Notes under the pieces: model-generated
Told to the model about the DNA's origin: nothing
Database searches by the model: none
The model's input: the letters and a program-made list of their open reading frames with translations, nothing else
Shown: positions 51,349 through 58,696 of the stretch, piece after piece
How positions within the stretch are numbered: position 1 is the stretch's first letter
How the letters are laid out: each line of letters opens with the position of its first letter
Made by a program: the position numbers and the translations under genes
Assembly (NCBI GenBank): GCA_040387555.1
Contig: JAZKDO010000003.1
Location: forward strand, 1,151,033-1,215,032
Direction of reading: 5' to 3'
From: UBA4416 sp040387555
Lineage (GTDB): Bacteria > Bacteroidota > Bacteroidia > B-17B0 > Aurantibacillaceae
DNA length: 64,000 nt

Positions 51349-51613
51349 TTAATATTTTCAATCCTTTAGATATCATTTCCCGTGCTTCCGAAACTTCACT
51401 TTGAGTAATTATGTTTCCCCTTGTAGGAACAAACAACTCACGGACATCAACATCAAGGGCCTCAGATAGTTTCAATAAAAGTTCGACTTTTGGATAGAAT
51501 TTTTCTGTGCAAATATTGCTGATTGTTGTTTCAGTCACTCCCACCGTATTCGCCAAATCCAGTCTGGAAACACTCTTTTGCACCATAATTTCTTTTATCC
51601 TCAAAACTGCCAT
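51338..51613 (-). CDS. XRE-family regulator (controller of the restriction operon)
   Basis: 91 residues. The helix-turn-helix is SRLDLANTVGVTETTISNICTEKFYPKVELLLKLSEALDVDVRELF, a typical XRE/Cro fold, with a short C-terminal helix for dimerisation. As first gene of a type II operon it is probably the C protein that delays endonuclease expression. The intergenic region upstream has dyads with the half-site AAATACAC/GTGTATTT. Confidence 0.85.
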   Translation of the reverse strand: MAVLRIKEIMVQKSVSRLDLANTVGVTETTISNICTEKFYPKVELLLKLSEALDVDVRELFVPTRGNIITQSEVSEAREMISKGLKILNGK

Positions 51614-51655
51614 GTTGTATTACTTTTTCGGTGGGAAAAGTACAATATTATGTTT

Positions 51656-51685
51656 AAATACACAATTTTAGAAAAAAGTGTATTT
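51656..51685. promoter_or_regulatory. Operator-like inverted repeat between divergent operons
   Basis: AAATACAC (51656-51663) and GTGTATTT (51678-51685) form a perfect 8-bp dyad; AAATACAC occurs again at 51740-51747 just before the divergent start codon, and ACTTTT/AAAAGT (51622-51627, 51636-51641) lies nearer the regulator. These are candidate binding sites for the XRE regulator. Confidence 0.5.
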
Positions 51686-51688
51686 TAA

Positions 51689-51720
51689 TTTGCTTATTTA
51701 TGTATTTTAACTTATCTTTG
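51689..51720 (+). promoter_or_regulatory. Promoter of the small-gene operon
   Basis: TTTG (51689-51692) and TATCTTTG (51713-51720) with 20 bases between them, one more than the consensus. It points away from the restriction operon towards the gene starting at 51748 and overlaps the dyad region, so the two divergent operons may be regulated together. Confidence 0.6.
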
Positions 51721-51747
51721 AAAAGAAATTATAAAGTTAAAATACAC

Positions 51748-52074
51748 ATGACCGCAATTGAATTTAAAAACAAACTGAAGGATATCAAAGAAAACCTGAG
51801 AGGGTTGACAATTCAATTTGTCACTGAATACAGCGTTCGTCCATACACATGTCTACAAGCGTTTGGAATGGCAGTATTAGACCAAGAAAACAGAGGAAAC
51901 GACTTTAGAATTGATAGAGTTTGGACTAACGAAGGTAACATCCCCGTTAATTCTTTCGAACAATTAGTTGATTTATTTAACTCAAAAAAAATAAAGTGCG
52001 TAACGTTTGAGGCATTTTACCAACCAAAAGACATTGCTCAGTTAATGAGAAATGGATTCACCCTTAACGATTAA
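51748..52074 (+). CDS. Small unknown protein, first gene divergent from the restriction operon
   Basis: 108 residues from the ATG at 51748; the frame is open to 51700, but that overlaps the promoter. No recognised domain. Sequence is mixed helix and strand (TAIEFKNKLKDIKENL; IQFVTEYSV; FEQLVDLFNSKKIKCVTFEAF). It heads three same-strand small genes. Confidence 0.6.
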   Translation: MTAIEFKNKLKDIKENLRGLTIQFVTEYSVRPYTCLQAFGMAVLDQENRGNDFRIDRVWTNEGNIPVNSFEQLVDLFNSKKIKCVTFEAFYQPKDIAQLMRNGFTLND

Positions 52075-52084
52075 TAATAGAATC

Positions 52085-52381
52085 ATGAACAGCTTTACAA
52101 CAGTTAAATTTCAAAAATGGATTTGCTTTATCGAAATGGGTATTTATCCAAATGGGCGTAAAGCAATAGAGTTAATTAATGCAAGAAGTGGCGAACCAGT
52201 TTTAGTCGCAACCATCAACGTACCTGAAATATGTATTAATGAAGACGAAGTAATCATAAAAAATTATAGCGAGAACGAAGGGATACTTGACGCTTTAATA
52301 GGAGCAGAGATAATAAGCCGTCCAGTCAGAATTATTCAAACAGGTTTAATCGAATCTCCAATCTGTAAATTACTTAATTAA
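52085..52381 (+). CDS. Small unknown protein
   Basis: 98 residues from the ATG at 52085; an upstream in-frame ATG (52052) overlaps the previous gene. The sequence is beta-rich (TTVKFQKWICFIEMGIYPNG; EPVLVATINVPEICINEDEVII) and ends with a short Ile/Pro-rich tail. No named family. Ten bases follow the preceding stop, so it is in the same operon. Confidence 0.55.
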   Translation: MNSFTTVKFQKWICFIEMGIYPNGRKAIELINARSGEPVLVATINVPEICINEDEVIIKNYSENEGILDALIGAEIISRPVRIIQTGLIESPICKLLN

Positions 52382-52393
52382 AAAAATAATATC

Positions 52394-52699
52394 ATGGAAA
52401 CGCAATCTCTTTCAATCGCAAAAACAATTCTTGAACAAATAAAATATGCAGATATATGGTTTCTTCCAGCCATCGGTGCAAAAAATTTTCTAGCACTTCC
52501 TGAGACAAAAATGTTTCAAGGTGGCATTAGATTTAACTGTAATGGTCTTAAGCACAAAGGAATTGTGGAAATCTCTTTACGATGGGTCGATGATTATTGC
52601 ATAAGCTTTTTAGATAAAAAGGGAAATGAAATTAAAACAGTCCACGGAGTTTATTGTGACATGTTAGTGGATGTTTTAGATTGGGTAGAAGGACGGTAG
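52394..52699 (+). CDS. Small unknown protein
   Basis: 101 residues. Contains LAIPETK-like FLALPETKMFQGGIRF and a beta-strand-rich segment (KGIVEISLRWVDDYCISFLDKKGNEIKTV), ending in a helix (VYCDMLVDVLDWVEG). No family recognised. It is the last of the three small genes and converges on the helix-turn-helix gene, 4 bases away. Confidence 0.55.
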   Translation: METQSLSIAKTILEQIKYADIWFLPAIGAKNFLALPETKMFQGGIRFNCNGLKHKGIVEISLRWVDDYCISFLDKKGNEIKTVHGVYCDMLVDVLDWVEGR

Positions 52700-52703
52700 T
52701 GTT

Positions 52704-52928
52704 TTACTCACCAATTTCAGCTAAAAGGTCTGACATCGTAGTATCTAAAACAATAGCTATACTTTTAAAAAGATTTAATGAAATGTTTTGTTCGCCTTTA
52801 AATATCCTACGGATACTTTTTTCATCGACATCAGCAGCCGAAGCAAATTCCAGTTTGGTTTTAAATTTTTGCTTAGCTTTTTTCTCAATAAGCTTTCCTA
52901 ATTTTATTTGAATTTGTTGGCTTGACAC
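52704..52928 (-). CDS. Small XRE-type regulator
   Basis: 74 residues. KLEFASAADVDEKSIRRIFKGEQNISLNLFKSIAIVLDTTMSDLL is a helix-turn-helix of the Cro/C1 type preceded by a basic helix (IKLGKLIEKKAKQKFKT). A 14-bp perfect palindrome lies 35 bases upstream of its start and may be its operator. Confidence 0.8.
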   Translation of the reverse strand: MSSQQIQIKLGKLIEKKAKQKFKTKLEFASAADVDEKSIRRIFKGEQNISLNLFKSIAIVLDTTMSDLLAEIGE

Positions 52929-52962
52929 AGGAACAAGGTCGAACTATAGACCTGATTATCAT

Positions 52963-52976
52963 CGGCATATATGCCG
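52963..52976. promoter_or_regulatory. 14-bp perfect palindrome (operator)
   Basis: CGGCATATATGCCG reads the same on both strands. It sits in the 90-base gap between the divergent regulator and lipoprotein genes, next to a TATATTTG -7-like box at 52993-53000. It would let one dimer control both directions. Confidence 0.55.
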
Positions 52977-53018
52977 TTTTGAAATAATAACTTATATTTG
53001 TGAATATTATTTTGTTTT

Positions 53019-53444
53019 ATGAAGCTTCTTTACATTCTTACCTTAATTTGTATTGCTTTACTGCTTTGTGAGTGCAAACCTGAACGCACTTTATCACCAT
53101 TATCTACAATCTACGAGGACTACAATGATTCATTAGTTGGAACTAAATGGATAATTATTAGATATGATAATGGTACAACTCCATATTATCCAAACGATAC
53201 TTTGATGTTTTTAAATGATTCCAAGTATTCAATTAATGCAGCAGTTGTGCGAAATAATTTTACTACGTACAGAGTTAATGGGACTTACAATATTAGTTTG
53301 ACCCTATATGATTGTTCAACACTTGGTGGAAGCTATGCTGGTCAAGTCCCAGACTCTTTTAATAGTCTTGGCGAAATAAATAATGTAAAATTTAAAAATT
53401 TATATTCAAACTCAACAATTAATATATGGCTTAGAAAAATCTGA
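53019..53444 (+). CDS. Small lipoprotein, unknown function
   Basis: 141 residues. The start MKLLYILTLICIALLLCECKPE has a hydrophobic core and a Cys pair; the second Cys (C20) is probably lipidated though the lipobox (LCEC) is not classical. The mature part is beta-rich (LVGTKWIIIRYDNGTTPYYPNDTLMFLNDSKYSI), resembling small lipocalin-like lipoproteins. No family named. Confidence 0.6.
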   Translation: MKLLYILTLICIALLLCECKPERTLSPLSTIYEDYNDSLVGTKWIIIRYDNGTTPYYPNDTLMFLNDSKYSINAAVVRNNFTTYRVNGTYNISLTLYDCSTLGGSYAGQVPDSFNSLGEINNVKFKNLYSNSTINIWLRKI

Positions 53445-53481
53445 ACAATTAAATAAAATCACATCCATAAAACAATCAAAG

Positions 53482-54357
53482 ATGAAAAATATCGGAATTA
53501 AATCTATAATCGTATTAATAGCTGTGTTTCTGACATCATGCGGAACAAATGAGAGCAAATCATCAAGACCATTGATATTTGCTAGTGGTGATGAATTTGC
53601 CAAAGAACTAGGGTATATGAAATCAGTTGACAAATTTGGAGGGTATGTTGATTTTGAAGATTGCGTTTCGTGGTGGGGTCTTCCGGATGAATATCAAAAT
53701 AATACTAGCTATAGGGAAGATTATGGGCTAAGTCCTGAATTCCAATGTGTTTGGAAAAAAATAAAAGTTGAAAATAAAAATGTGATTGTTACATTTAAAA
53801 CAGATGGCTCACCACTTAATCCGGACGGAAGTTGGGAGAAAATTAATTTTAAATTCGCAATACCAGAGGGATATATGTTTGGCACAATAGAAAGCGTTTA
53901 TGGGCATAAGACAGGCGCAAGTAACGGAAGTGCCGGGTCGGGCTCAGGCTTGTCTCAGGGTGCCTTAGATTCGATTGCAGCAGCTGAGGCAATGAAACAA
54001 ATTGAAAAAGAGGAGGCTGCGCAAATTTTGCCAACGCATGAGAATATTGAAAGGATTAGATATGAGAATAATGATATAACAACGAAGGATTTAAAATTTA
54101 ATGAATTAGTAGATGGCATGTATGTTATGAACAATAGAAATTATGATAAGATTTATCAAGTTACACTGGATAGAAATGATGGGAAATTCAAAATCATATT
54201 AGAACATGTTTATACGATTGATGGTAGAGAAAATACAGCAGAAACGGATAAAGGACAATTTCAGCTGATTAATACGAAAGGCGAATCTTTGCCGTTTGTT
54301 AATTTGGGTGTGCCTCTAAAAGCAACTATTTATACGGACAAATTAAATAAACTCTAA
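53482..54357 (+). CDS. Lipoprotein with Gly/Ser linker, unknown function
   Basis: 291 residues. MKNIGIKSIIVLIAVFLTSCGTN has a good lipobox (LTSC, lipidation at Cys20). The first half is a beta domain (GYVDFEDCVSWWGLPDEYQNN). A Gly/Ser linker (about 150-165, GASNGSAGSGSG) leads to a helix and a second beta domain. It lies 37 bases after the other lipoprotein gene on the same strand. Confidence 0.62.
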   Translation: MKNIGIKSIIVLIAVFLTSCGTNESKSSRPLIFASGDEFAKELGYMKSVDKFGGYVDFEDCVSWWGLPDEYQNNTSYREDYGLSPEFQCVWKKIKVENKNVIVTFKTDGSPLNPDGSWEKINFKFAIPEGYMFGTIESVYGHKTGASNGSAGSGSGLSQGALDSIAAAEAMKQIEKEEAAQILPTHENIERIRYENNDITTKDLKFNELVDGMYVMNNRNYDKIYQVTLDRNDGKFKIILEHVYTIDGRENTAETDKGQFQLINTKGESLPFVNLGVPLKATIYTDKLNKL

Positions 54358-54412
54358 ACAATTATTAACGCTGGTATTTCTTTTGATTTTTGTATTTTAG
54401 CTACTCAATAAA

Positions 54413-55393
54413 ATGAGTACACTTCTCCAAATAGCATACAATCAGAATAAGCAACTGGTTAGTATTTATGAAGTGCCAACAGGTAAGAATTGCAACTGCA
54501 TTTGTCCTGAATGTGGGGAACCTCTTGAAGCGAAGAATAAGGACAAGAGTGAAACCACTGTTCTTGAAAAGTACCAGAAAACTGCACATTTTTCTCACAT
54601 TAGTAACAAGGATTGTAAATATGCTCCGGAAACAGCTCTACATAAACTAGCTAAAGATATTCTACAGGAAACCAAAATGCTTGCTGTTCCTTCGTATTTT
54701 CAATGGGGAGTCCAACTATTCGAACCAAAAATATATACCTTCGAAACCGCCCTTTCTGAGGAACGGATTCAAAAAGGTGAAAATATCATTGTCGCTGATG
54801 TTCTCTTGCAAGCAAAAGATACATTTCTCATCATTGAATTCTTAAAAACACATCAAGTAGATAGGTATAAGAAAGAAAAAATAGTTCAGATAGGGTATAG
54901 TGCGATTGAAATAGACCTTAATTCCATTGAAATTATAAATAATGGCAAAATCAACAGAGCTGACTTAACTGAGCTTATAACCAAATCTTTTGATAACAAA
55001 GAATGGATTCATAATATCAAAGGGATGGAAATTTTAAGAAAAAAAGCGGCAGCAGCTGAAAAAGAAATAGTACAAAAAGAAGCCATCGAAAATCAAAAGA
55101 AACAAGCAGATAGTATTGAAAAAAGCGAAAAGAGGCTCCGACTTGAGAAGTGGAAAAGTGATTTGTTAACAGAAGGGTACGTCAAATTGAAGGTTTACGA
55201 ATCGTCTTTTTATGATAAAGGCTCATACAGTAGAGAATATTTCAAAACGGTTTACTGTCCAATAAGGCCAAAAGAAAAAAACAAAATTGACCTAGATGAT
55301 TGTAAAAAATGCGAGTTCCATAAGAGTATTTATTACGATGATTTAAATAACAAAGAGGTACTGTGTGGTCATAAGCTTTCTAAAGCACAGTAA
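54413..55393 (+). CDS. CoiA-like PD-(D/E)XK nuclease family protein
   Basis: 326 residues. An N-terminal zinc-ribbon half (CICPECGEPLEAKN) and AHFSH are followed by ALHKLAKDIL. The nuclease core is IVADVLLQAKDTFLIIEFLKTHQVDRYKKEKIVQIGYSAIEIDLN (about 125-170): D for the metal site, then E-F-L-K in the place of E-x-K. The order ribbon, HFxH, H-K helix and nuclease core is that of CoiA, the DNA-handling protein of competence. A long charged helix follows (190-245) and a second cysteine cluster near the C terminus (DCKKCEFH...LCGHK). On an island it may act on incoming DNA; the role is inferred. Confidence 0.65.
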   Translation: MSTLLQIAYNQNKQLVSIYEVPTGKNCNCICPECGEPLEAKNKDKSETTVLEKYQKTAHFSHISNKDCKYAPETALHKLAKDILQETKMLAVPSYFQWGVQLFEPKIYTFETALSEERIQKGENIIVADVLLQAKDTFLIIEFLKTHQVDRYKKEKIVQIGYSAIEIDLNSIEIINNGKINRADLTELITKSFDNKEWIHNIKGMEILRKKAAAAEKEIVQKEAIENQKKQADSIEKSEKRLRLEKWKSDLLTEGYVKLKVYESSFYDKGSYSREYFKTVYCPIRPKEKNKIDLDDCKKCEFHKSIYYDDLNNKEVLCGHKLSKAQ

Positions 55394-55450
55394 ATTACAT
55401 GTGCGCAATGATTGGCTTAGTTATCCAAAAGGCGATACCTTACCTTATTC

Positions 55451-55603
55451 TTACTTATTGATATCGGGTATTTTAGAAATCCAGTCAACGCCTCTTTGGT
55501 CAGAGTTTTCTATGTAAATAAAATCTGGGCCTGTAACAATATCTCTAATTGGCTGCTCGGACGGCTTGTCATTGTTGTTTGTTGTGTCTTGTGGATTTGG
55601 CAT
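55451..55603 (-). CDS. Short 50-residue protein
   Basis: Starts MPNPQDTTNNNDKPSEQPIR and ends WISKIPDINK; polar and disordered at first, then IVTGPDFIYIENSDQRGVDW. The ATG lies one base after the stop codon of the two-helix membrane gene on the same strand, which supports a real coupled gene. No family recognised. Confidence 0.5.
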   Translation of the reverse strand: MPNPQDTTNNNDKPSEQPIRDIVTGPDFIYIENSDQRGVDWISKIPDINK

Positions 55604-55604
55604 A

Positions 55605-56102
55605 TTATTTATTTATTAATAATGAAACGATAAAAATTACACTTGCTAGTAAAGAGGTGAAAATGGCAGAATAAATCGCTTTTTTTGCTTTGGCTAAATC
55701 CCGTGTTCTTTGAACATTTAAATTAAAATTTATTCCTGCACATTTAGCAAGTTGCCTTTCAAAATAGGGATTAAAATGATTTTCGATATTTCTATTTTCT
55801 AAATCAAGTTGGTGGTCAAATATTTTATCCATACCAGCTACTTCCGCATAATTAAACGCATCTCCTAAATTAAAGTAAGATTTATTCAAAAAGAACAAAC
55901 TTCGAATAATAAAATAAGAGTTTACAACTGTCTCAATTACTATAAATTCAAGTGTTCTATCGGCAACTTTAGAAAATAAAAAAACATGAAAACTTATTAT
56001 TGTTGTCAATAGGAAAATTGGCATTTGAACTGCGTTGTTTAACTCAGTTTTAGTAGCCAGTTCTTTCATGTAGAACTCCCTATATATCAATGTATTATCC
56101 AT
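55605..56102 (-). CDS. Two-helix membrane protein, unknown function
   Basis: 165 residues. Hydrophobic helices are MPIFLLTTIISFHVFLFS (about 28-45), VIETVVNSYFIIRSLFFL (about 55-72) and a C-terminal AIFTSLLASVIFIVSLLI (about 145-162). Between them is a soluble helical segment. Coupled to the 50-residue gene downstream. The layout resembles small membrane effectors of defence systems, but no motif proves it. Confidence 0.55.
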   Translation of the reverse strand: MDNTLIYREFYMKELATKTELNNAVQMPIFLLTTIISFHVFLFSKVADRTLEFIVIETVVNSYFIIRSLFFLNKSYFNLGDAFNYAEVAGMDKIFDHQLDLENRNIENHFNPYFERQLAKCAGINFNLNVQRTRDLAKAKKAIYSAIFTSLLASVIFIVSLLINK

Positions 56103-56316
56103 TTCTATAAAGGTAAATAAGAAGAAACGACCATAGCCAAAAACAAATTAACATTTAGAGTATTATTTAAACAATTGGATAGAATCAATGCCAATCCTAT
56201 ATCCTGGAAAATAATGAGAATAGGTGCGTTTTTATTCCTAAATAGATAGTTTTCTTATATAGTTTGGAATGAGAAACAATATTTTTCTGAAACCACCGAG
56301 AACAACGTGACAAACT

Positions 56317-57267
56317 TCAATAAGCTTTCCCGATTTTTATAATATTATCCCATTTTAAAACTGTTATTGTTGAGTCCTTATTCATGATAAAAATATCGTT
56401 TTCAGTTTCATATAGTTTATTGCCAGTTAAAGAATCATTTTCAATATAATATGTTATTTTTTCCATCATTCCACCACCATTTGATTGTTTAATAAAAGGA
56501 AAAATATTTTGGCTATAAGAATTAATGAGTGAAAAAGCTCCAATACACATTACACTATAAGTCAACCATTGAATTCCTTGTGCTTGACTACTTGAAAGCC
56601 TATTTTTTGAAAATATAGAGCCCTCAAAACTTCCATCCTGACTTATATTTAGGTGCCTCATTCGCATTCCAAACCAAAAAGAAAAAAAATAGAAACCTAA
56701 CAAATATTCAAAACCAGCTATTATTTTATAGTAATGATTATTGTGGAAGACCATTACTAATAGAAAAGAAGCGACAAGAAAAAGAGAGATAAAAATTATA
56801 TATATATAATAGAAAACATTTTTTCTTTTATTCATATAATCATTATGCGATATGGGAATGGCAACCATTGAAAATAGGTAGACTCCAAAGCAGTATGGCA
56901 CAACTTTAATTTGATAATTTAGAAATCTTAAACTGTAGAAAGGGTCAAAAGCAACTCTCGGATGCAGTAAAAAGAAGAATAATATTGTCAAAAATGTAAT
57001 TTTAATTGTAGTCGTAATCATCATCATACCTGAGGTATTCTTTCCCAAACTGTCAAAATTGCTATAAATGCTGAATACAAAAATATTTACTAATAAATAC
57101 GCAAGGAAGCAGCCTCCAACCATCATTGCATGAGGCTTTAATAGACTATAATCCACAATTTGATAGACTTGAAGGCTACCATTAATAATAATGGTACCAG
57201 CTACGAGCGCTATTATTGAAATGCCAGTAATTATTTGAAATATTCGACTTAATTCTTCTTTGTTCAT
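56317..57267 (-). CDS. Multi-pass membrane protein, unknown function
   Basis: 316 residues with seven or so hydrophobic helices spread over residues 10-265 (for example IITGISIIALVAGTIII, MVGGCFLAYLLVNIFVFSI, IKITFLTILFFFLLHP, YIIFISLFLVASFLLVMVF, LTYSVMCIGAFSLINSY). The last 60 residues are soluble (TYYIENDSLTGNKLYETENDIFIMNKDSTITVLKWDNI). No family recognised. It is the last gene before the right island end, transcribed inward. Confidence 0.6.
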   Translation of the reverse strand: MNKEELSRIFQIITGISIIALVAGTIIINGSLQVYQIVDYSLLKPHAMMVGGCFLAYLLVNIFVFSIYSNFDSLGKNTSGMMMITTTIKITFLTILFFFLLHPRVAFDPFYSLRFLNYQIKVVPYCFGVYLFSMVAIPISHNDYMNKRKNVFYYIYIIFISLFLVASFLLVMVFHNNHYYKIIAGFEYLLGFYFFSFWFGMRMRHLNISQDGSFEGSIFSKNRLSSSQAQGIQWLTYSVMCIGAFSLINSYSQNIFPFIKQSNGGGMMEKITYYIENDSLTGNKLYETENDIFIMNKDSTITVLKWDNIIKIGKAY

Positions 57268-57335
57268 AAGGATATGTTAAACTTAGCAATTTTTATAGAG
57301 ATTCCAATTTAACAAGTCAAAGTAGGATGGATTTT

Positions 57336-57359
57336 GGAGTAAGGAATTGGAGTAAGGAA
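57336..57359. other. Right arm-type repeats of the integrase
   Basis: GAGTAAGGAA at 57337-57346 and at 57350-57359, 13 bases apart, same orientation as the left pair (GAGTGAGGAA twice). They lie about 90 bases inside the right att repeat. Confidence 0.65.
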
Positions 57360-57411
57360 ATGCCTCAAAATGCTTATATTTGCCAAAAGTTCTTTAAAAC
57401 AACATACGAAA

Positions 57412-57491
57412 ACGCTAGGTAAAGCAGAGGTTTTTATAAGGTAGTTCGGGCTCATAACCCAAAGGTCGGGTGTTCGAATCACTCTCCCGCT
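57412..57491 (+). pseudogene. Degenerate tRNA-fMet-like sequence at the right island end
   Basis: GCTAGGTAAAGCAGAGG (57414-57430) followed by TAGTTCGGGCTCATAACCC (57442 on) aligns with the 5' half of the intact tRNA (GCGGGATAGAGCAGGGG, TAGCTCGTTGGGCTC), with an insertion near TTTTTATAAGG and acceptor-stem changes; the 3' half is intact because it is the att core. GTTCTTTAAA at 57389-57398 matches the same word 10 bases before the real tRNA, and TATATTTG (57375-57382) looks like a -7 box. It cannot fold as a functional tRNA. Confidence 0.6.
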
Positions 57492-57507
57492 ACATTGAAA
57501 AAGCCTC
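57448..57507. other. Right attachment repeat (att core)
   Basis: 60 bases identical to 39027-39086. It begins in the tRNA anticodon arm, covers the rest of the tRNA and the terminator stem's left side, and marks the end of the island. The remaining gap to era (57508-57704) holds the terminator and an AT-rich leader only. Confidence 0.88.
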
Positions 57508-57524
57508 AGGAAACTGAGGCTTTT
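57499..57524 (+). terminator. tRNA terminator, right copy
   Basis: AAAAGCCTCAG (57499-57509), GAAA, CTGAGGCTTTT (57514-57524), followed by CGTTTTT. Same 11-bp stem and tetraloop as the left copy with one T-A pair changed to A-T on both arms. Confidence 0.8.
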
Positions 57525-57704
57525 TCGTTTTTAAAATATTTTATTTTGTAAGACCAAATATTTAAAATTGGAGCTCATTCGAATCTATTAAAATTCCCAC
57601 CTATCTTATAATAGTATTATTATTTTCAGTTTATAACAGCATTTCTTAAATATTAAAAACGCTGCTTTTTTTTAATTACTTTTGTTAAAATAAAAATTAT
57701 TAAT

Positions 57705-58595
57705 TTGTCATCTACTCCGCATAAATCAGGCTTCGTCAGCATAATCGGCTGTCCCAACGTTGGTAAATCCACCCTAATGAACGTTTTGGTAGGTGAGCGG
57801 TTGAGTATCATTACATCAAAGGCACAAACAACCCGACATCGTATTATGGGTATTGTGAGTGGCGATGATTATCAGATCGTTTTTTCGGATACTCCAGGGA
57901 TTTTAAAACCTAACTATAAGTTACAGGAGAAAATGATGGAATACGTTGTTTCTGCTTTTAGCGATGCTGATGTTTTTTTATTGATTGTTGATATTTATGA
58001 AGACATCGTTTTAGATGAAAAATATTTAGAAAAATTAAAAAACACGAGTACCCCTGTTTTATTGTTATTGAATAAAATCGACATGGCTACTGAAGAGGTA
58101 TTAAATGAGAAATTAGCCGAGTGGAAAGAAAAATTACCAAAGGCAGAAATCATTCCTATTTCAGCTTTGAAAAAATTCAATCTCGAAAATGTAATGTACC
58201 GCATTACTCAATTGCTACCAGTTGGCGAAGCATTTTATGATAAGGATACCTTAACAGATAAACCGGAAAAATTTTTCGTATCGGAAATTATTCGTGAGAA
58301 AATTTTGTTACAGTATAAAAAAGAAATTCCTTATAGCGTGGAAGTAGTAGTGAACTCCTTTAAAGATGAAGCAACTATTTTAAAAATTCAGGCAGATATT
58401 ATTGTTGAACGCGAAAGCCAGAAAGGAATTATTATCGGTCATAAAGGTGAACCTTTAAAAAAGGTAGGAACACGCGCCCGTATTGATGCAGAAACTTTTT
58501 TTGGAAAGAAAATATTCCTGGAATTGTTTGTAAAAGTTGCTAAAGACTGGCGTAACAATGACTCTAATTTAAAGAATTTCGGGTATCAGAGTTAA
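57705..58595 (+). CDS. era: GTPase Era
   Basis: 296 residues starting with a TTG codon (TTG TCA TCT ACT). It binds 16S rRNA near the anti-SD end and checks small-subunit maturation. GTPase motifs: G1 GCPNVGKS (15-22), switch I TTRHRIMG, G3 DTPG (62-65), G4 NKID (123-126), G5 SAL. The C-terminal KH domain carries GHKGEPLKKVGTRAR. Length is normal. It follows the right island end, so it was the gene next to the tRNA before integration. Confidence 0.95.
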   Translation: MSSTPHKSGFVSIIGCPNVGKSTLMNVLVGERLSIITSKAQTTRHRIMGIVSGDDYQIVFSDTPGILKPNYKLQEKMMEYVVSAFSDADVFLLIVDIYEDIVLDEKYLEKLKNTSTPVLLLLNKIDMATEEVLNEKLAEWKEKLPKAEIIPISALKKFNLENVMYRITQLLPVGEAFYDKDTLTDKPEKFFVSEIIREKILLQYKKEIPYSVEVVVNSFKDEATILKIQADIIVERESQKGIIIGHKGEPLKKVGTRARIDAETFFGKKIFLELFVKVAKDWRNNDSNLKNFGYQS

Positions 58596-58696
58596 TAAAA
58601 AATATTCTGATCAAACTAATTAAAGCGTCATTAATATTAGATAATATCTTTAAAATCTAAGAATAAGAGAAAATATTTTTTTATTCTCACTTATGC

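Noticed and set aside
39169..57267. Conjugative element or prophage
   Set aside because: No relaxase, coupling ATPase, type IV secretion, capsid or terminase genes are visible; only integration and cargo genes.
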